Shown here: positions 1-5,163 of the stretch, one piece after another
How the letters are laid out: the number at the start of each line of letters is the position of its first letter
Numbering within the stretch: the stretch's first letter is position 1
NCBI GenBank assembly: GCA_964633445.1
Contig: CAZWFW010000052.1
Span: 1-6,297 of the forward strand
Direction of reading: 5' to 3'
DNA: 6,297 nt
DNA from: CAZWFW01 sp964633445
GTDB taxonomy: Archaea > Undinarchaeota > CAZWFW01
Notes under the pieces: model-generated
Told to the model about the DNA's origin: nothing
Seen by the model: only the letters and a program-made list of their open reading frames with translations
Databases searched by the model: none
Position numbers and translations under genes: made by a program

Positions 1-68
1 CCAGGCTTTAACTCCTTATATGTCTTTAATCCTTCGGTTGTTAGCGCCCTTGTCTTCTCATCGTAGCA
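1..68 (-). other. Intein N-terminal splicing region within nadE (partial)
   Basis: Codons 143-165 of the nadE frame encode an intein block A. It has Cys1, Thr6, Leu9-Thr10, Gly13 and the terminal YKELKPG, which matches the common pattern C..(x)T.(x)LT..G...(x)EL.PGD. The junction falls after GYF, immediately before the Thr expected in NadE, and Thr is an allowed +1 residue for splicing. Only the first 23 intein residues are visible, so whether it carries a homing endonuclease cannot be seen. Confidence 0.85.
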
Positions 69-494
69 GAAATATCCAACCATTAACTCGCTTTTATTGC
101 TTGTTCCAGCAACAAGGTAATTTAGGCTGTTTGCATAGAAATAATTTATAATCATTCTAATCCTTGATCTTACGTTTGCTTTAGCTATATAATTTCCCTC
201 CCCTAGTTTATTCAAGAAAGCTTCAACAATAGGACTTATCTCAATGTATCTGTAATCTATATCCAAGATCTTACATACCTCCAGAGCATCTTCAATATCT
301 TCTTTCATCGTAACCCCTTTTTCTGGCATTATCGATCCCAAAACCCTCCTATTCCCCAAAGCTCTAACGCAAAGGAATGCTGTAGTAGCACTATCTACAC
401 CACCACTTATTCCGACAATTACACCTCTTGCGCCAAAAGACTTGACATAATCTCTGATGAATTTAGCAATTCTATCTACAACTTCTTCCCACAT
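1..494 (-). CDS. nadE: NAD+ synthetase, N-terminal extein followed by the start of an intein (partial, runs off the left edge)
   Basis: NAD+ synthetase amidates deamido-NAD+ to NAD+ with ATP, the last step of NAD synthesis in the cytoplasm. Reading the minus strand from the ATG at 494 gives 164 complete codons with no stop before the edge. Residues 28-35 (GISGGVDS) are the ATP-pyrophosphatase P-loop. KANVRSRIRM (105-114) and GTSNKSELMVGYF (130-142) are conserved NadE segments. At residue 143 the sequence stops resembling NadE, which normally continues with a Thr and a YGD motif. It becomes CYDEKTRALTTEG...YKELKPG, the splicing block A of a Hint/intein domain with Cys1. The rest of the intein and the C-terminal extein lie outside the window. 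The start has no Shine-Dalgarno but sits about 26 bases from a TATA-like box, so it is probably leaderless. The NadE call is very strong and the intein call strong. Confidence 0.93.
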   Translation of the reverse strand, partial: MWEEVVDRIAKFIRDYVKSFGARGVIVGISGGVDSATTAFLCVRALGNRRVLGSIMPEKGVTMKEDIEDALEVCKILDIDYRYIEISPIVEAFLNKLGEGNYIAKANVRSRIRMIINYFYANSLNYLVAGTSNKSELMVGYFCYDEKTRALTTEGLKTYKELKP

Positions 495-517
495 AACAAA
501 GATAGGAGGTTAGAAAC

Positions 518-523
518 TTAAAA
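518..523 (-). promoter_or_regulatory. Probable TATA box of nadE
   Basis: On the minus strand this reads TTTTAA, centred about 26 bases before the nadE ATG at 494. No Shine-Dalgarno lies between them, so transcription probably starts at or next to the start codon. Confidence 0.5.
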
Positions 524-529
524 CACTTT

Positions 530-726
530 GGGTGAGGACCATGGTTCATGGAACATATCACCCAAAAGACTTATTTCCCATTCAGGATAACTCAAGCTCC
601 ACATCCGAAGGTTTAAGCAAGCCACAACATTTCTATCTGCGAGTAACTTGCCTAAGCAGACTTAACAGGTTTGGGATGGATTGGAAGACTAACCATTCGC
701 TCACCCCCTTTCCTGAACTTTCTTCC
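530..726. ncRNA. Possible structured RNA of unknown family in the nadE/phosphodiesterase gap
   Basis: This holds most of the 313-base gap between two divergent genes. By my count 531-730 is about 44-45% GC, somewhat above its flanks. GGGTGAG (530-536) is complementary to CTCACCC (700-706) and would close a domain of about 177 nt. The same 5' bases can instead pair with TCACCC (558-563), enclosing a CCATG/CATGG hairpin. Other complementary pairs are TCTGC/GCAGA (635-639/656-660), CATCC/GGATG (602-606/674-678) and GGAAGA/TCTTCC (683-688/721-726). I could not match it to tRNA, 5S rRNA, RNase P RNA or SRP RNA. The strand is uncertain: a T-rich stretch at 741-751 slightly favours plus. It could also be a decayed gene or a regulatory region. 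Confidence 0.3.
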
Positions 727-779
727 TGATAAAATCCACTATTTCATTTTTCACCTACTTAGCGTCAATCTCCAGCATA

Positions 780-785
780 TTTATA
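780..785 (+). promoter_or_regulatory. Probable TATA box of the phosphodiesterase gene
   Basis: TTTATA centred about 25 bases before the ATG at 808. No Shine-Dalgarno intervenes, so the transcript is probably leaderless. Confidence 0.6.
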
Positions 786-807
786 CTAGCGGAACATTTA
801 GTGTTAT

Positions 808-1293
808 ATGAAAATTGCAATAGTTTCCGATACTCACGATAATCTTCTAAATATTAGGAAGGCTGTTGAGGTGATAAATGAAAATGATGTTGATCTAGTT
901 ATCCACGCAGGCGATTACGTTTCTCCATTTACGGCAAAGGAGTTTAAAAAATTGAATTGCAAGATGGTTGGTGTTTTTGGTAATAACGATGGGGACAAAG
1001 TTATGCTTCTAAAAAAATTTGAGGGAATTGCGGAGATAAAAGATTTGATAATAGAGGAGATTGGGGGTAGAAGGATTTTTGTTACACATGGTGTTAATGA
1101 GAATGTTGTTAAAAATGCTTTTTGTTTTGGCTTTGATATGGTGATTTTTGGACATACACACAAGCTTTTAATTGACGAGAATGACGGTAGATTGTTAATA
1201 AACCCTGGCGAACTTTGTGGTTATTTAACAAATAAAGCAACATTTGTTATTCTTAATTTGAAAAACATGAGGTATGAAATTATTTCTCTTTGA
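808..1293 (+). CDS. YfcE/MJ0936-type metallophosphoesterase (phosphodiesterase)
   Basis: A 161-residue single-domain calcineurin-like phosphoesterase, the normal length for the YfcE/MJ0936 family, whose members hydrolyse phosphodiester bonds using two divalent metal ions. The metal-binding motifs are all present and in order: D8-x-H10 (SDTHDN), D36 (HAGD), N59 (GNND), H94 (VTHG) and H116/H118 (GHTH). The C-terminal LLINPGE segment is also typical of the family. There is no signal peptide, so it should be cytoplasmic. The physiological substrate cannot be read from the sequence. The ATG at 808 is supported by conservation beginning at MKIAIVSDTH and by a TATA box 25 bases upstream. It is divergent from nadE across a 313-base gap. 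No nearby gene points to a specific pathway. Confidence 0.93.
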   Translation: MKIAIVSDTHDNLLNIRKAVEVINENDVDLVIHAGDYVSPFTAKEFKKLNCKMVGVFGNNDGDKVMLLKKFEGIAEIKDLIIEEIGGRRIFVTHGVNENVVKNAFCFGFDMVIFGHTHKLLIDENDGRLLINPGELCGYLTNKATFVILNLKNMRYEIISL

Positions 1294-1372
1294 AAACTTA
1301 ACATCTAACTTTCTACTTTGAAAATTCTGCAAAATTTTATGCATGTTTTGCAAGCAAACAAATTTAACTCTA

Positions 1373-1391
1373 TCGGCGGGATGAGAGCCGA
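1373..1391 (+). repeat. Hairpin, possible left-end structure of the adjacent IS200/IS605-like remnant
   Basis: TCGGC (1373-1377) and GCCGA (1387-1391) form a 5-bp stem with a 9-base loop, preceded by TTTAAC. IS200/IS605 elements carry a subterminal hairpin at each end, and this one lies upstream of a likely right end at 1531-1555. The link is inference. Confidence 0.25.
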
Positions 1392-1392
1392 A

Positions 1393-1399
1393 AAATATA
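1393..1399 (+). promoter_or_regulatory. Possible TATA box ahead of the omega-RNA-like element
   Basis: An AAATATA-type stretch inside 1391-1404 would place a start near 1420-1425, just before the folded region at 1436-1555. The downstream gene at 1587 could use the same transcript. The area is AT-rich, so the match is weak. Confidence 0.3.
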
Positions 1400-1435
1400 C
1401 ATACTTCAGTATATCAAAACAATAAAGATGAGGTG

Positions 1436-1555
1436 ATGGGGCAGCCCTGATAGCCTGTTGGAGAGAGAACCTCTGCCACAGTAAGGCTGAAAGAGCCAAC
1501 TGTGGTAAGTTCTCTCTGTGAAGCAGGAAGCCCTTGCGATAGCTAGGGGTTCACA
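1436..1555 (+). ncRNA. IS200/IS605-type remnant: tnpB 3' end / omega-RNA-like element, no transposase gene
   Basis: This stretch is GC-rich against an AT-rich background and folds strongly. AGAGAGAAC (1462-1470) pairs with GTTCTCTCT (1509-1517). Inside it CCACAGT (1476-1482) pairs with ACTGTGG (1499-1505), and GGCT (1485-1488) with AGCC (1494-1497). GAAGCAGGAAGCCC (1520-1533) leads into a hairpin with one mismatch (1531-1548), followed by GGTTCAC. From recall this resembles the right end of many IS200/IS605 elements, where GAAGCAGGAAGCCC encodes the EAGSP tail of TnpB and doubles as guide-RNA scaffold. The frame from 1454 reads PVGERTSATV...SSLCEAGSP before a TAG at 1544, with TGA TAG immediately upstream, so the protein is gone. 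It could be a degraded element, a minimal mobile element or a retained guide RNA. An unrelated structured leader of the gene at 1587 is the alternative. Confidence 0.5.
1531..1548 (+). repeat. Right-end hairpin of the IS200/IS605-like element
   Basis: CCCTTGC and GCTAGGG flank a GATA loop with one T-T mismatch. It is followed directly by GGTTCAC, whose TTCAC resembles the cleavage end of some IS200/IS605 elements. Confidence 0.45.
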
Positions 1556-1586
1556 TACTTGCTAACTAAAACCTCCAAGGAAAGTA

Positions 1587-2387
1587 ATGAAAGTTTTTGT
1601 AACATATGGCGAAATACTTGAAACCACTGCTGTAAGAATTTTTAACAAGCTTAGAAGTGATCCTGAACTTAGAAATAATGAAAATATCTTCTTTTACAGA
1701 CCGAAAAAGAAAGAACTCTTTGAATATATTTATCAAACAAAACTTGCTGATCTGTTAGTAAAGGAAGGACTTCTAACCAGCGAATATGCTAAAAAACTTG
1801 CAAGAGGAGATAGGATAGGAACGGATGGCTGGAAAGAATTGAAAAAAGAGTGGCTAAGCCTGTGGAGGGAATGCTTTGGGGTCAAGAGACTCATTATCAT
1901 ACCTCTAGATAAACCTCTTTTTTGGCACAAGCTTAAACTCCCCAACCCTGTTAAGACAAAAAAACTTCTGAGATGCGTTCAAGTAGCACACGAAGAAACT
2001 GTAAAAACATTAGATAAAGAGTTTAAAAGAAAGGCTAGAAATTACGATATTTTTGTAGAGTTGCATAGCTCACTTTCTAATCCTAAAGCAAAAGAAGGTG
2101 CTGTTGGAGCATTTATATCAAAAGCATGTCCTCATCTAATTGAAAAGCTTGTTAAACGCGAAGTCGCTTATATTTTAAGATCTCAAGATTTTCCAACGAT
2201 TACCTTGGAAATACACTCGAAACCTTCACCATCACAAATATCAGCATGGATTTTTCCTAGACTTCTTTTTCCATCTTTTGAAGCAGTATCGTTGTATCAA
2301 AGAAGAATACAACTTATGAGCAAAGAAGCTGTGAGAATAGCATATCCTAAGGTAAAGCGTATCATAAAATTGCTTGCAAGTGCGTGA
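1587..2387 (+). CDS. Unrecognised 266-residue cytoplasmic protein with two ExHS motifs
   Basis: I do not recognise this family. It is a soluble, lysine-rich protein with no signal peptide or convincing membrane segment. The first half is mostly charged predicted helix (about 40-95). The core from 150 holds alternating hydrophobic strands. Two similar motifs stand out: VELHSS (157-162) and LEIHSK (207-212), each at the end of a strand. The paired Glu-x-His-Ser pattern might be metal-binding or catalytic, as in some zinc amidohydrolases, but this is only suggestive. The ATG at 1587 follows a weak AAGGA Shine-Dalgarno at 1577-1581. The gene starts 31 bases after the TTCAC end of the IS-like element, so that structure may form part of its leader. 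Its stop lies two bases from the stop of the convergent small gene. Codon use is AT-rich like its neighbours. Confidence 0.8.
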   Translation: MKVFVTYGEILETTAVRIFNKLRSDPELRNNENIFFYRPKKKELFEYIYQTKLADLLVKEGLLTSEYAKKLARGDRIGTDGWKELKKEWLSLWRECFGVKRLIIIPLDKPLFWHKLKLPNPVKTKKLLRCVQVAHEETVKTLDKEFKRKARNYDIFVELHSSLSNPKAKEGAVGAFISKACPHLIEKLVKREVAYILRSQDFPTITLEIHSKPSPSQISAWIFPRLLFPSFEAVSLYQRRIQLMSKEAVRIAYPKVKRIIKLLASA

Positions 2388-2389
2388 GG

Positions 2390-2650
2390 TTATTTTTCTC
2401 TAAAAGCTTCTGCTATTTTAAGCAAAATTCTTTTGATATTCTTAACATCCCTTTCTATCTCTGCAAGCCTTTTGTTGATAAACTTTATGTCTTTATTGAG
2501 CTCAGCAACTATGCAAAAAAGCTGTGCTATTTTTACATCGCTTGATTTCTTATAGGCCTCTCTATAAACTGCTACTCTTCTTATCAGCTCATTTATTTCA
2601 TTATTCAGATGAGCTGGAAGTGAAGTTCTCCATTTATTTCTTCTGATCAT
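2390..2650 (-). CDS. Small coiled-coil protein, unknown function
   Basis: An 86-residue basic protein on the minus strand. The N-terminal third (RTSLPAHLNNEINELIRRV) resembles a short helix-turn region. From about residue 45 it forms one long amphipathic helix with hydrophobic residues at heptad spacing (IAQLF, IVAELN, IKFINKRLAEIE, VKNIKRILLKIAEAF), so a coiled-coil dimer is likely. It has one cysteine and no membrane segment. The ATG at 2650 lies about 25 bases from the palindromic TATA at 2671-2680 with no Shine-Dalgarno, which fits a leaderless transcript and supports both gene and start. It is convergent with the 266-residue gene, with a two-base gap. I do not recognise the family; a small nucleoid or plasmid-type regulator is possible but unproven. 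Confidence 0.7.
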   Translation of the reverse strand: MIRRNKWRTSLPAHLNNEINELIRRVAVYREAYKKSSDVKIAQLFCIVAELNKDIKFINKRLAEIERDVKNIKRILLKIAEAFREK

Positions 2651-2670
2651 TGCAACTTTAGAGTGGTGCT

Positions 2671-2680
2671 AATTTAAATT
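2671..2680. promoter_or_regulatory. Palindromic TATA region serving divergent genes
   Basis: AATTTAAATT is a perfect palindrome, so it reads as a TATA box on both strands. To the left, the ATG at 2650 is about 25 bases away and would be leaderless. To the right, initiation is expected near 2701, ahead of the four-cysteine/aIF5A operon. Confidence 0.55.
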
Positions 2681-2743
2681 GTTTGGTTTACTTGGTTAAA
2701 AGTTACCAGAAAAGATTTGAAACTGCTGCTAATAAAAAACAAT

Positions 2744-2992
2744 ATGGTAATAAAGAAGGCTATAAAGATACCTGGTCAGAAGCATAAGAAAATTATAACT
2801 GTATATACAGAGCTTGATAAGGCTTTTAAGAGACTTACGAGTATGAAATTTCCTGAATGCAGAGGAAGCTATCCAGATTGTCCTGATGAAGAAACGATTA
2901 AAAAAGCTTTAGAAGAAAAAAAGTTGCCTAAGGAATGCAAACTTTGTCCTATTGGCGAAAAATATAAAAGAAAATTGGAGGGAGGTGTTTAG
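2744..2992 (+). CDS. Four-cysteine (probable zinc-binding) small protein, first gene of the aIF5A operon
   Basis: An 82-residue protein from the ATG at 2744. An in-frame TTG at 2717 would add nine residues (MKLLLIKNN), and neither start has a clear Shine-Dalgarno. The N-terminal part is basic (KKAIKIPGQKHKKI), followed by a helix (TELDKAFKRL). The second half holds C39-x6-C46-x18-C65-x2-C68, within FPECRGSYPDC and PKECKLCP. This spacing suggests a single zinc site. The basic N-terminus would suit binding to RNA or the ribosome. The stop at 2990-2992 is followed after one base by the aIF5A start, so the two are almost certainly co-transcribed and perhaps translationally coupled. That context suggests a role in translation, which is inference. 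I cannot name the family. The cysteines would also allow an iron-sulfur site. Confidence 0.75.
   Translation: MVIKKAIKIPGQKHKKIITVYTELDKAFKRLTSMKFPECRGSYPDCPDEETIKKALEEKKLPKECKLCPIGEKYKRKLEGGV
2977..2987 (+). promoter_or_regulatory. Strong Shine-Dalgarno of aIF5A inside the upstream gene
   Basis: GGAGGGAGGTG ends six bases before the ATG at 2994 and overlaps the last codons of the four-cysteine gene. It fixes the aIF5A start at 2994 rather than the in-frame ATG at 2952. Confidence 0.85.
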
Positions 2993-2993
2993 T

Positions 2994-3389
2994 ATGAGTG
3001 TGAGTGTTGAAGTTAGCACACTAAAGGAGGGCAAATACATAATGATTGAAGGCGAACCTTGTAGGATAGTAAGCATTTCCAAATCCGCCCCAGGTAAGCA
3101 TGGCTCCGCAAAATATAGAATTGAAGCTATAGGGGTATTTGATAATAAAAGGAGGAGCATAATTGTAACTTCTGGCTCTGATGTTGAGGTTCCAGAAATA
3201 AATAAGGGGAATGGTCAGGTAATTGCAATAATGGGTAGCGAGGCCCAAATAATGGATTTAGAAACATACGAAACATTTGAAGTTAATATTCCAGAGAAGC
3301 TGCAAGGTAAACTTGAGGAGGGAAATGAGGTGGAATATTGGGATATTGAAGGAAGAAAGCTGCTCGTTAATATAAGAAAGCCAGAGTAA
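2994..3389 (+). CDS. eif5A: Translation initiation factor aIF5A (hypusine-containing)
   Basis: The archaeal homologue of eIF5A and EF-P, a 131-residue protein that binds the ribosomal E site and relieves stalling during peptide-bond formation. The N-terminal SH3-like domain (about 1-68) carries the hypusine loop SAPGKHGSAK at 31-40, with Lys35 the residue expected to be converted to deoxyhypusine/hypusine. The C-terminal OB-fold domain (about 70-131) contains QIMDLETYETFEVNIPE, typical of the family. Length and both domains are normal. An in-frame ATG at 2952 would add 14 residues, but the strong Shine-Dalgarno and the usual start of the family favour 2994. It lies one base after the four-cysteine gene in a two-gene operon. 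The hypusine enzymes are not in the window. Confidence 0.97.
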   Translation: MSVSVEVSTLKEGKYIMIEGEPCRIVSISKSAPGKHGSAKYRIEAIGVFDNKRRSIIVTSGSDVEVPEINKGNGQVIAIMGSEAQIMDLETYETFEVNIPEKLQGKLEEGNEVEYWDIEGRKLLVNIRKPE

Positions 3390-3422
3390 ACTACTCCATT
3401 ATTGCAGGGAGCTTTGTAGGCG

Positions 3423-3430
3423 ATTTAAAT
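3423..3430 (+). promoter_or_regulatory. Possible TATA box of the 176-residue gene
   Basis: ATTTAAAT is centred about 37 bases before the ATG at 3464. It would start a short leader near 3453 carrying GAGGTG at 3452-3457, so this gene may be transcribed separately from aIF5A. Confidence 0.4.
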
Positions 3431-3463
3431 GTTTACCTTCGGATAGATCCTGAGGTGGTTAAG

Positions 3464-3994
3464 ATGAAATACCTGCTTGTTTTGGTTGGAACGTTAAGGG
3501 ACGATGTGGATGTAAGCAACATTTCGAAGGTAGCTATGGATAATGGTGCTATACATGTTTACAGGGTTGGTAGAGAGGTTGCAATAGAAGTTTTTGGTGG
3601 AGACATTGAAAAAATTAAAGAGGTTTTAAAGAGTAAGGTTGAAAAACTTTCGGAGGTCGAGTTCCTAAAGGTTGAGAGTACCGTAGCTGAGTCTGGTAAA
3701 GGTAAGGATTCCAAAGGTATAGTAGAGGTGCAAGTTGCTCCAGCAGCTAAAAATACTGGAGTTAAAAGGCTTAATATAAGTGTTATTGGACATGTATCTA
3801 AAAGAATAGTTGAAGTTGTTGAAAAGGAAGTGCGTAATGTTTTTAAGAAAGCCCTGTTAACGAATATACTTTACTCCATAAAGATACGAGGAGAAAGAAT
3901 AAGAAGTAAGGATATTAAGGTGATAAAGGAAGCTGCAAAAGTTGCAGCAACTGCAGCAATTGTTGATGCCCAGGGAACCGTATTATTGTATTAG
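3464..3994 (+). CDS. Unrecognised 176-residue two-part protein
   Basis: I do not recognise this protein. Residues 1-74 alternate strand and helix (KYLLVLVGTL, VSNISKVAMDNGA, REVAIEVFG, IEKIKEVLKSKVEKL, VEFLKVES), which resembles a small ferredoxin-like or ACT-like alpha/beta domain. A Gly/Lys-rich linker follows at about 75-86. The second part (about 87-176) begins with strands, has long charged helices (SKRIVEVVEKEVRNVFKKAL, KDIKVIKEAAKVAATAAI) and ends VDAQGTVLLY. There are no cysteines, signal peptide or membrane segments. The ATG at 3464 is preferred over an in-frame GTG at 3455 because GAGGTG at 3452-3457 is a good Shine-Dalgarno for it. It lies 74 bases after aIF5A in the same direction and probably has its own promoter. 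Confidence 0.82.
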   Translation: MKYLLVLVGTLRDDVDVSNISKVAMDNGAIHVYRVGREVAIEVFGGDIEKIKEVLKSKVEKLSEVEFLKVESTVAESGKGKDSKGIVEVQVAPAAKNTGVKRLNISVIGHVSKRIVEVVEKEVRNVFKKALLTNILYSIKIRGERIRSKDIKVIKEAAKVAATAAIVDAQGTVLLY

Positions 3995-4047
3995 AATTAA
4001 AATCAGGAATAAGCTTGATTCTTCAATATGATAGGTACTTGTTTCTA

Positions 4048-4063
4048 TTCAGTTATAACTGAA
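4048..4063. terminator. Perfect 16-base palindrome between convergent genes
   Basis: TTCAGTTATAACTGAA is a perfect inverted repeat with no loop. It is flanked by a partly complementary GTTTC/GAAAC pair, in the 77-base gap between two convergent genes. It may be a bidirectional terminator or a protein-binding site. Without a clear U-tract the terminator reading is tentative. Confidence 0.3.
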
Positions 4064-4071
4064 ACTTGTAA

Positions 4072-4674
4072 CTATTTAGTTTCGCTTATAAAAATAGGTT
4101 TATAGACCCTTATATACTCAGAACACTGCCAATGCTCACCGCATCCAAAGTAGGCGTACAAGTCAACTGTTTGCACTCCTGAAAAATCTCCAACATATAA
4201 ATACATCGTGTATTCCTCACCATATTTACAAGTACCACTTTCTCCACCAGGATTCAGATCCTTCAAACGCTTTCCCCCTATTTTAGCTTCAACATCTATA
4301 CAAGCTGGTCCAGGAATTCCATTATCACTTAACTCAAACACAAGCTTTAGTGCATATATTCCAGTTGTGTTTACCTGGAAACTTCTAACAAGTGACGAAC
4401 CTGTGTACATGACTGGAGTTGTGTTTTCATAAATGGGGTTCTCATTATATCTAAGAAAAGCTGGTTCTACTACTGGAATCCTACTTTTATCCTCAACTCC
4501 ACCCTCCTTGGTGAAGTTGCAGCATAGAGCGTATCCCTTAATTGGGCATTGACCGCTTGGATCGCTATATGAATATCCTACAGCTTTCCAACTCCCACCC
4601 AATCCAGTAGTTTCTGGAAAAGACCAAACGGCAACCTCATCTACTGTCATACTTCCGCTTTTACAGCTTCCCTC
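4072..4674 (-). CDS. Dockerin-type surface protein, segment 3: C-terminal beta-rich domain
   Basis: Again +1 from the previous segment. Authentic sequence probably begins at GEGSCKSG. The in-frame GTG at 4698 would give the unrelated lead MLKLQFL and is followed upstream by a stop. CPIKGYALCCNF completes the cysteine pattern begun in segment 2 (CPSDKW...GYALCC), which resembles the CPxGW...GG...AYxxC tail domain seen in many fibre-type proteins. The remainder, about 140 residues, is strand-rich with several Asn-x-Thr/Ser sites and a few Cys (CIDVEAK, CKYGEEYTMYLYVG, GCGEHWQCSEYI), so it should be an extracellular beta-sandwich. It ends VYKPIFISETK, with no C-terminal membrane helix, so it lacks a sorting tail for the nearby archaeosortase. 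Confidence 0.6.
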   Translation of the reverse strand, partial: EGSCKSGSMTVDEVAVWSFPETTGLGGSWKAVGYSYSDPSGQCPIKGYALCCNFTKEGGVEDKSRIPVVEPAFLRYNENPIYENTTPVMYTGSSLVRSFQVNTTGIYALKLVFELSDNGIPGPACIDVEAKIGGKRLKDLNPGGESGTCKYGEEYTMYLYVGDFSGVQTVDLYAYFGCGEHWQCSEYIRVYKPIFISETK

Positions 4675-5163
4675 ACCCAGGAATTGGAGCTTCAGCACCT
4701 CCAGCTACTAGCCACTTATCGCTTGGACACTTGGCACTACAACTTACCCATTCAGCAGAACCCCAGGAAGCAAGAGCGCTACACTCTACAATCTCACAGT
4801 CATGAAATCCCCCTGCTCCGTCTCCACCAGTTGGCCAGAATGTTTTACAATTACCTTGGATGCATAGTTCAAAGAAGTTCCCTTTTCCTGTTACCTCCAA
4901 ATCACCCTCTATTTTAACACCCTCACCACCCTTAAAATATCCTGAGTAGTACCCATCTTTACCTTCTGCTGTGATAGCTGGGTTGTATTCAGATTCAGCC
5001 ACAAAATCTTTATAACCTGTAAAGTTATGCGCGACTATAACAGCGTCGAGCAAATCTACAACATCATCCCCATTTATATCCGCATCCTTCCCGTAGATAG
5101 GGTTGCCCAAGTTGTCCACCCCTATTATGGAAGTCCAACAAGGATTGCCCTTTGCGCACAGAA
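4673..5163 (-). CDS. Dockerin-type surface protein, segment 2: second EF-hand loop and stalk motif
   Basis: This frame lies +1 from segment 1 and continues it with no start of its own. The first in-frame GTG, at 5119, is probably not a start. It reads CAKGNPCW, then GVDNLGNP, then DINGDDVVDLLD, the second 12-residue EF-hand loop of the dockerin pair. GVKIEGDLEVTGKG and FFELCIQGNCKTFWP follow, a beta-repeat with a Cys pair that I associate with archaeal surface and fibre-like proteins. Next comes a cysteine-rich run (CEIVEC, CSAKCPSDKWLVAGG). The frame ends at TGA 4673-4675 right after GAEAPIPG, where the next segment takes over. The coordinates here begin at the likely crossover. Confidence 0.6.

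Noticed and set aside
636..690. 5S rRNA-like similarity on the minus strand (CCATCCCAAAC...GTTAAG)
   Set aside because: The conserved 5S core would need a four-base deletion and the flanking helices are missing; the resemblance is probably chance.
530..706. tRNA with an intron (7-bp acceptor-like ends)
   Set aside because: No TTCRA T-loop and no D-arm signature at either end on either strand; the discriminator and spacing do not fit.
532..729. 65-codon open frame on the plus strand
   Set aside because: The composition is not protein-like (many Ser, Pro and His, no motifs), it has no promoter or ribosome site in register, and it overlaps the folded region.
915..1163. Antisense open frame within the phosphodiesterase gene
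   Set aside because: A shadow of a well-supported gene on the other strand, with no independent signals.
1436..1455. C/D box RNA (GTGATGG followed by CTGA)
   Set aside because: The C box deviates and only six bases separate it from CTGA, too few for a guide; no second box pair.
1305..1499. 64-codon minus-strand frame opposite the IS-like element
   Set aside because: No motifs, no promoter; it is antisense to a structured element and looks like a chance frame.
2952..2993. Upstream in-frame ATG for aIF5A
   Set aside because: It overlaps the preceding gene and lacks a ribosome site, while a strong GGAGG-type site precedes the ATG at 2994.
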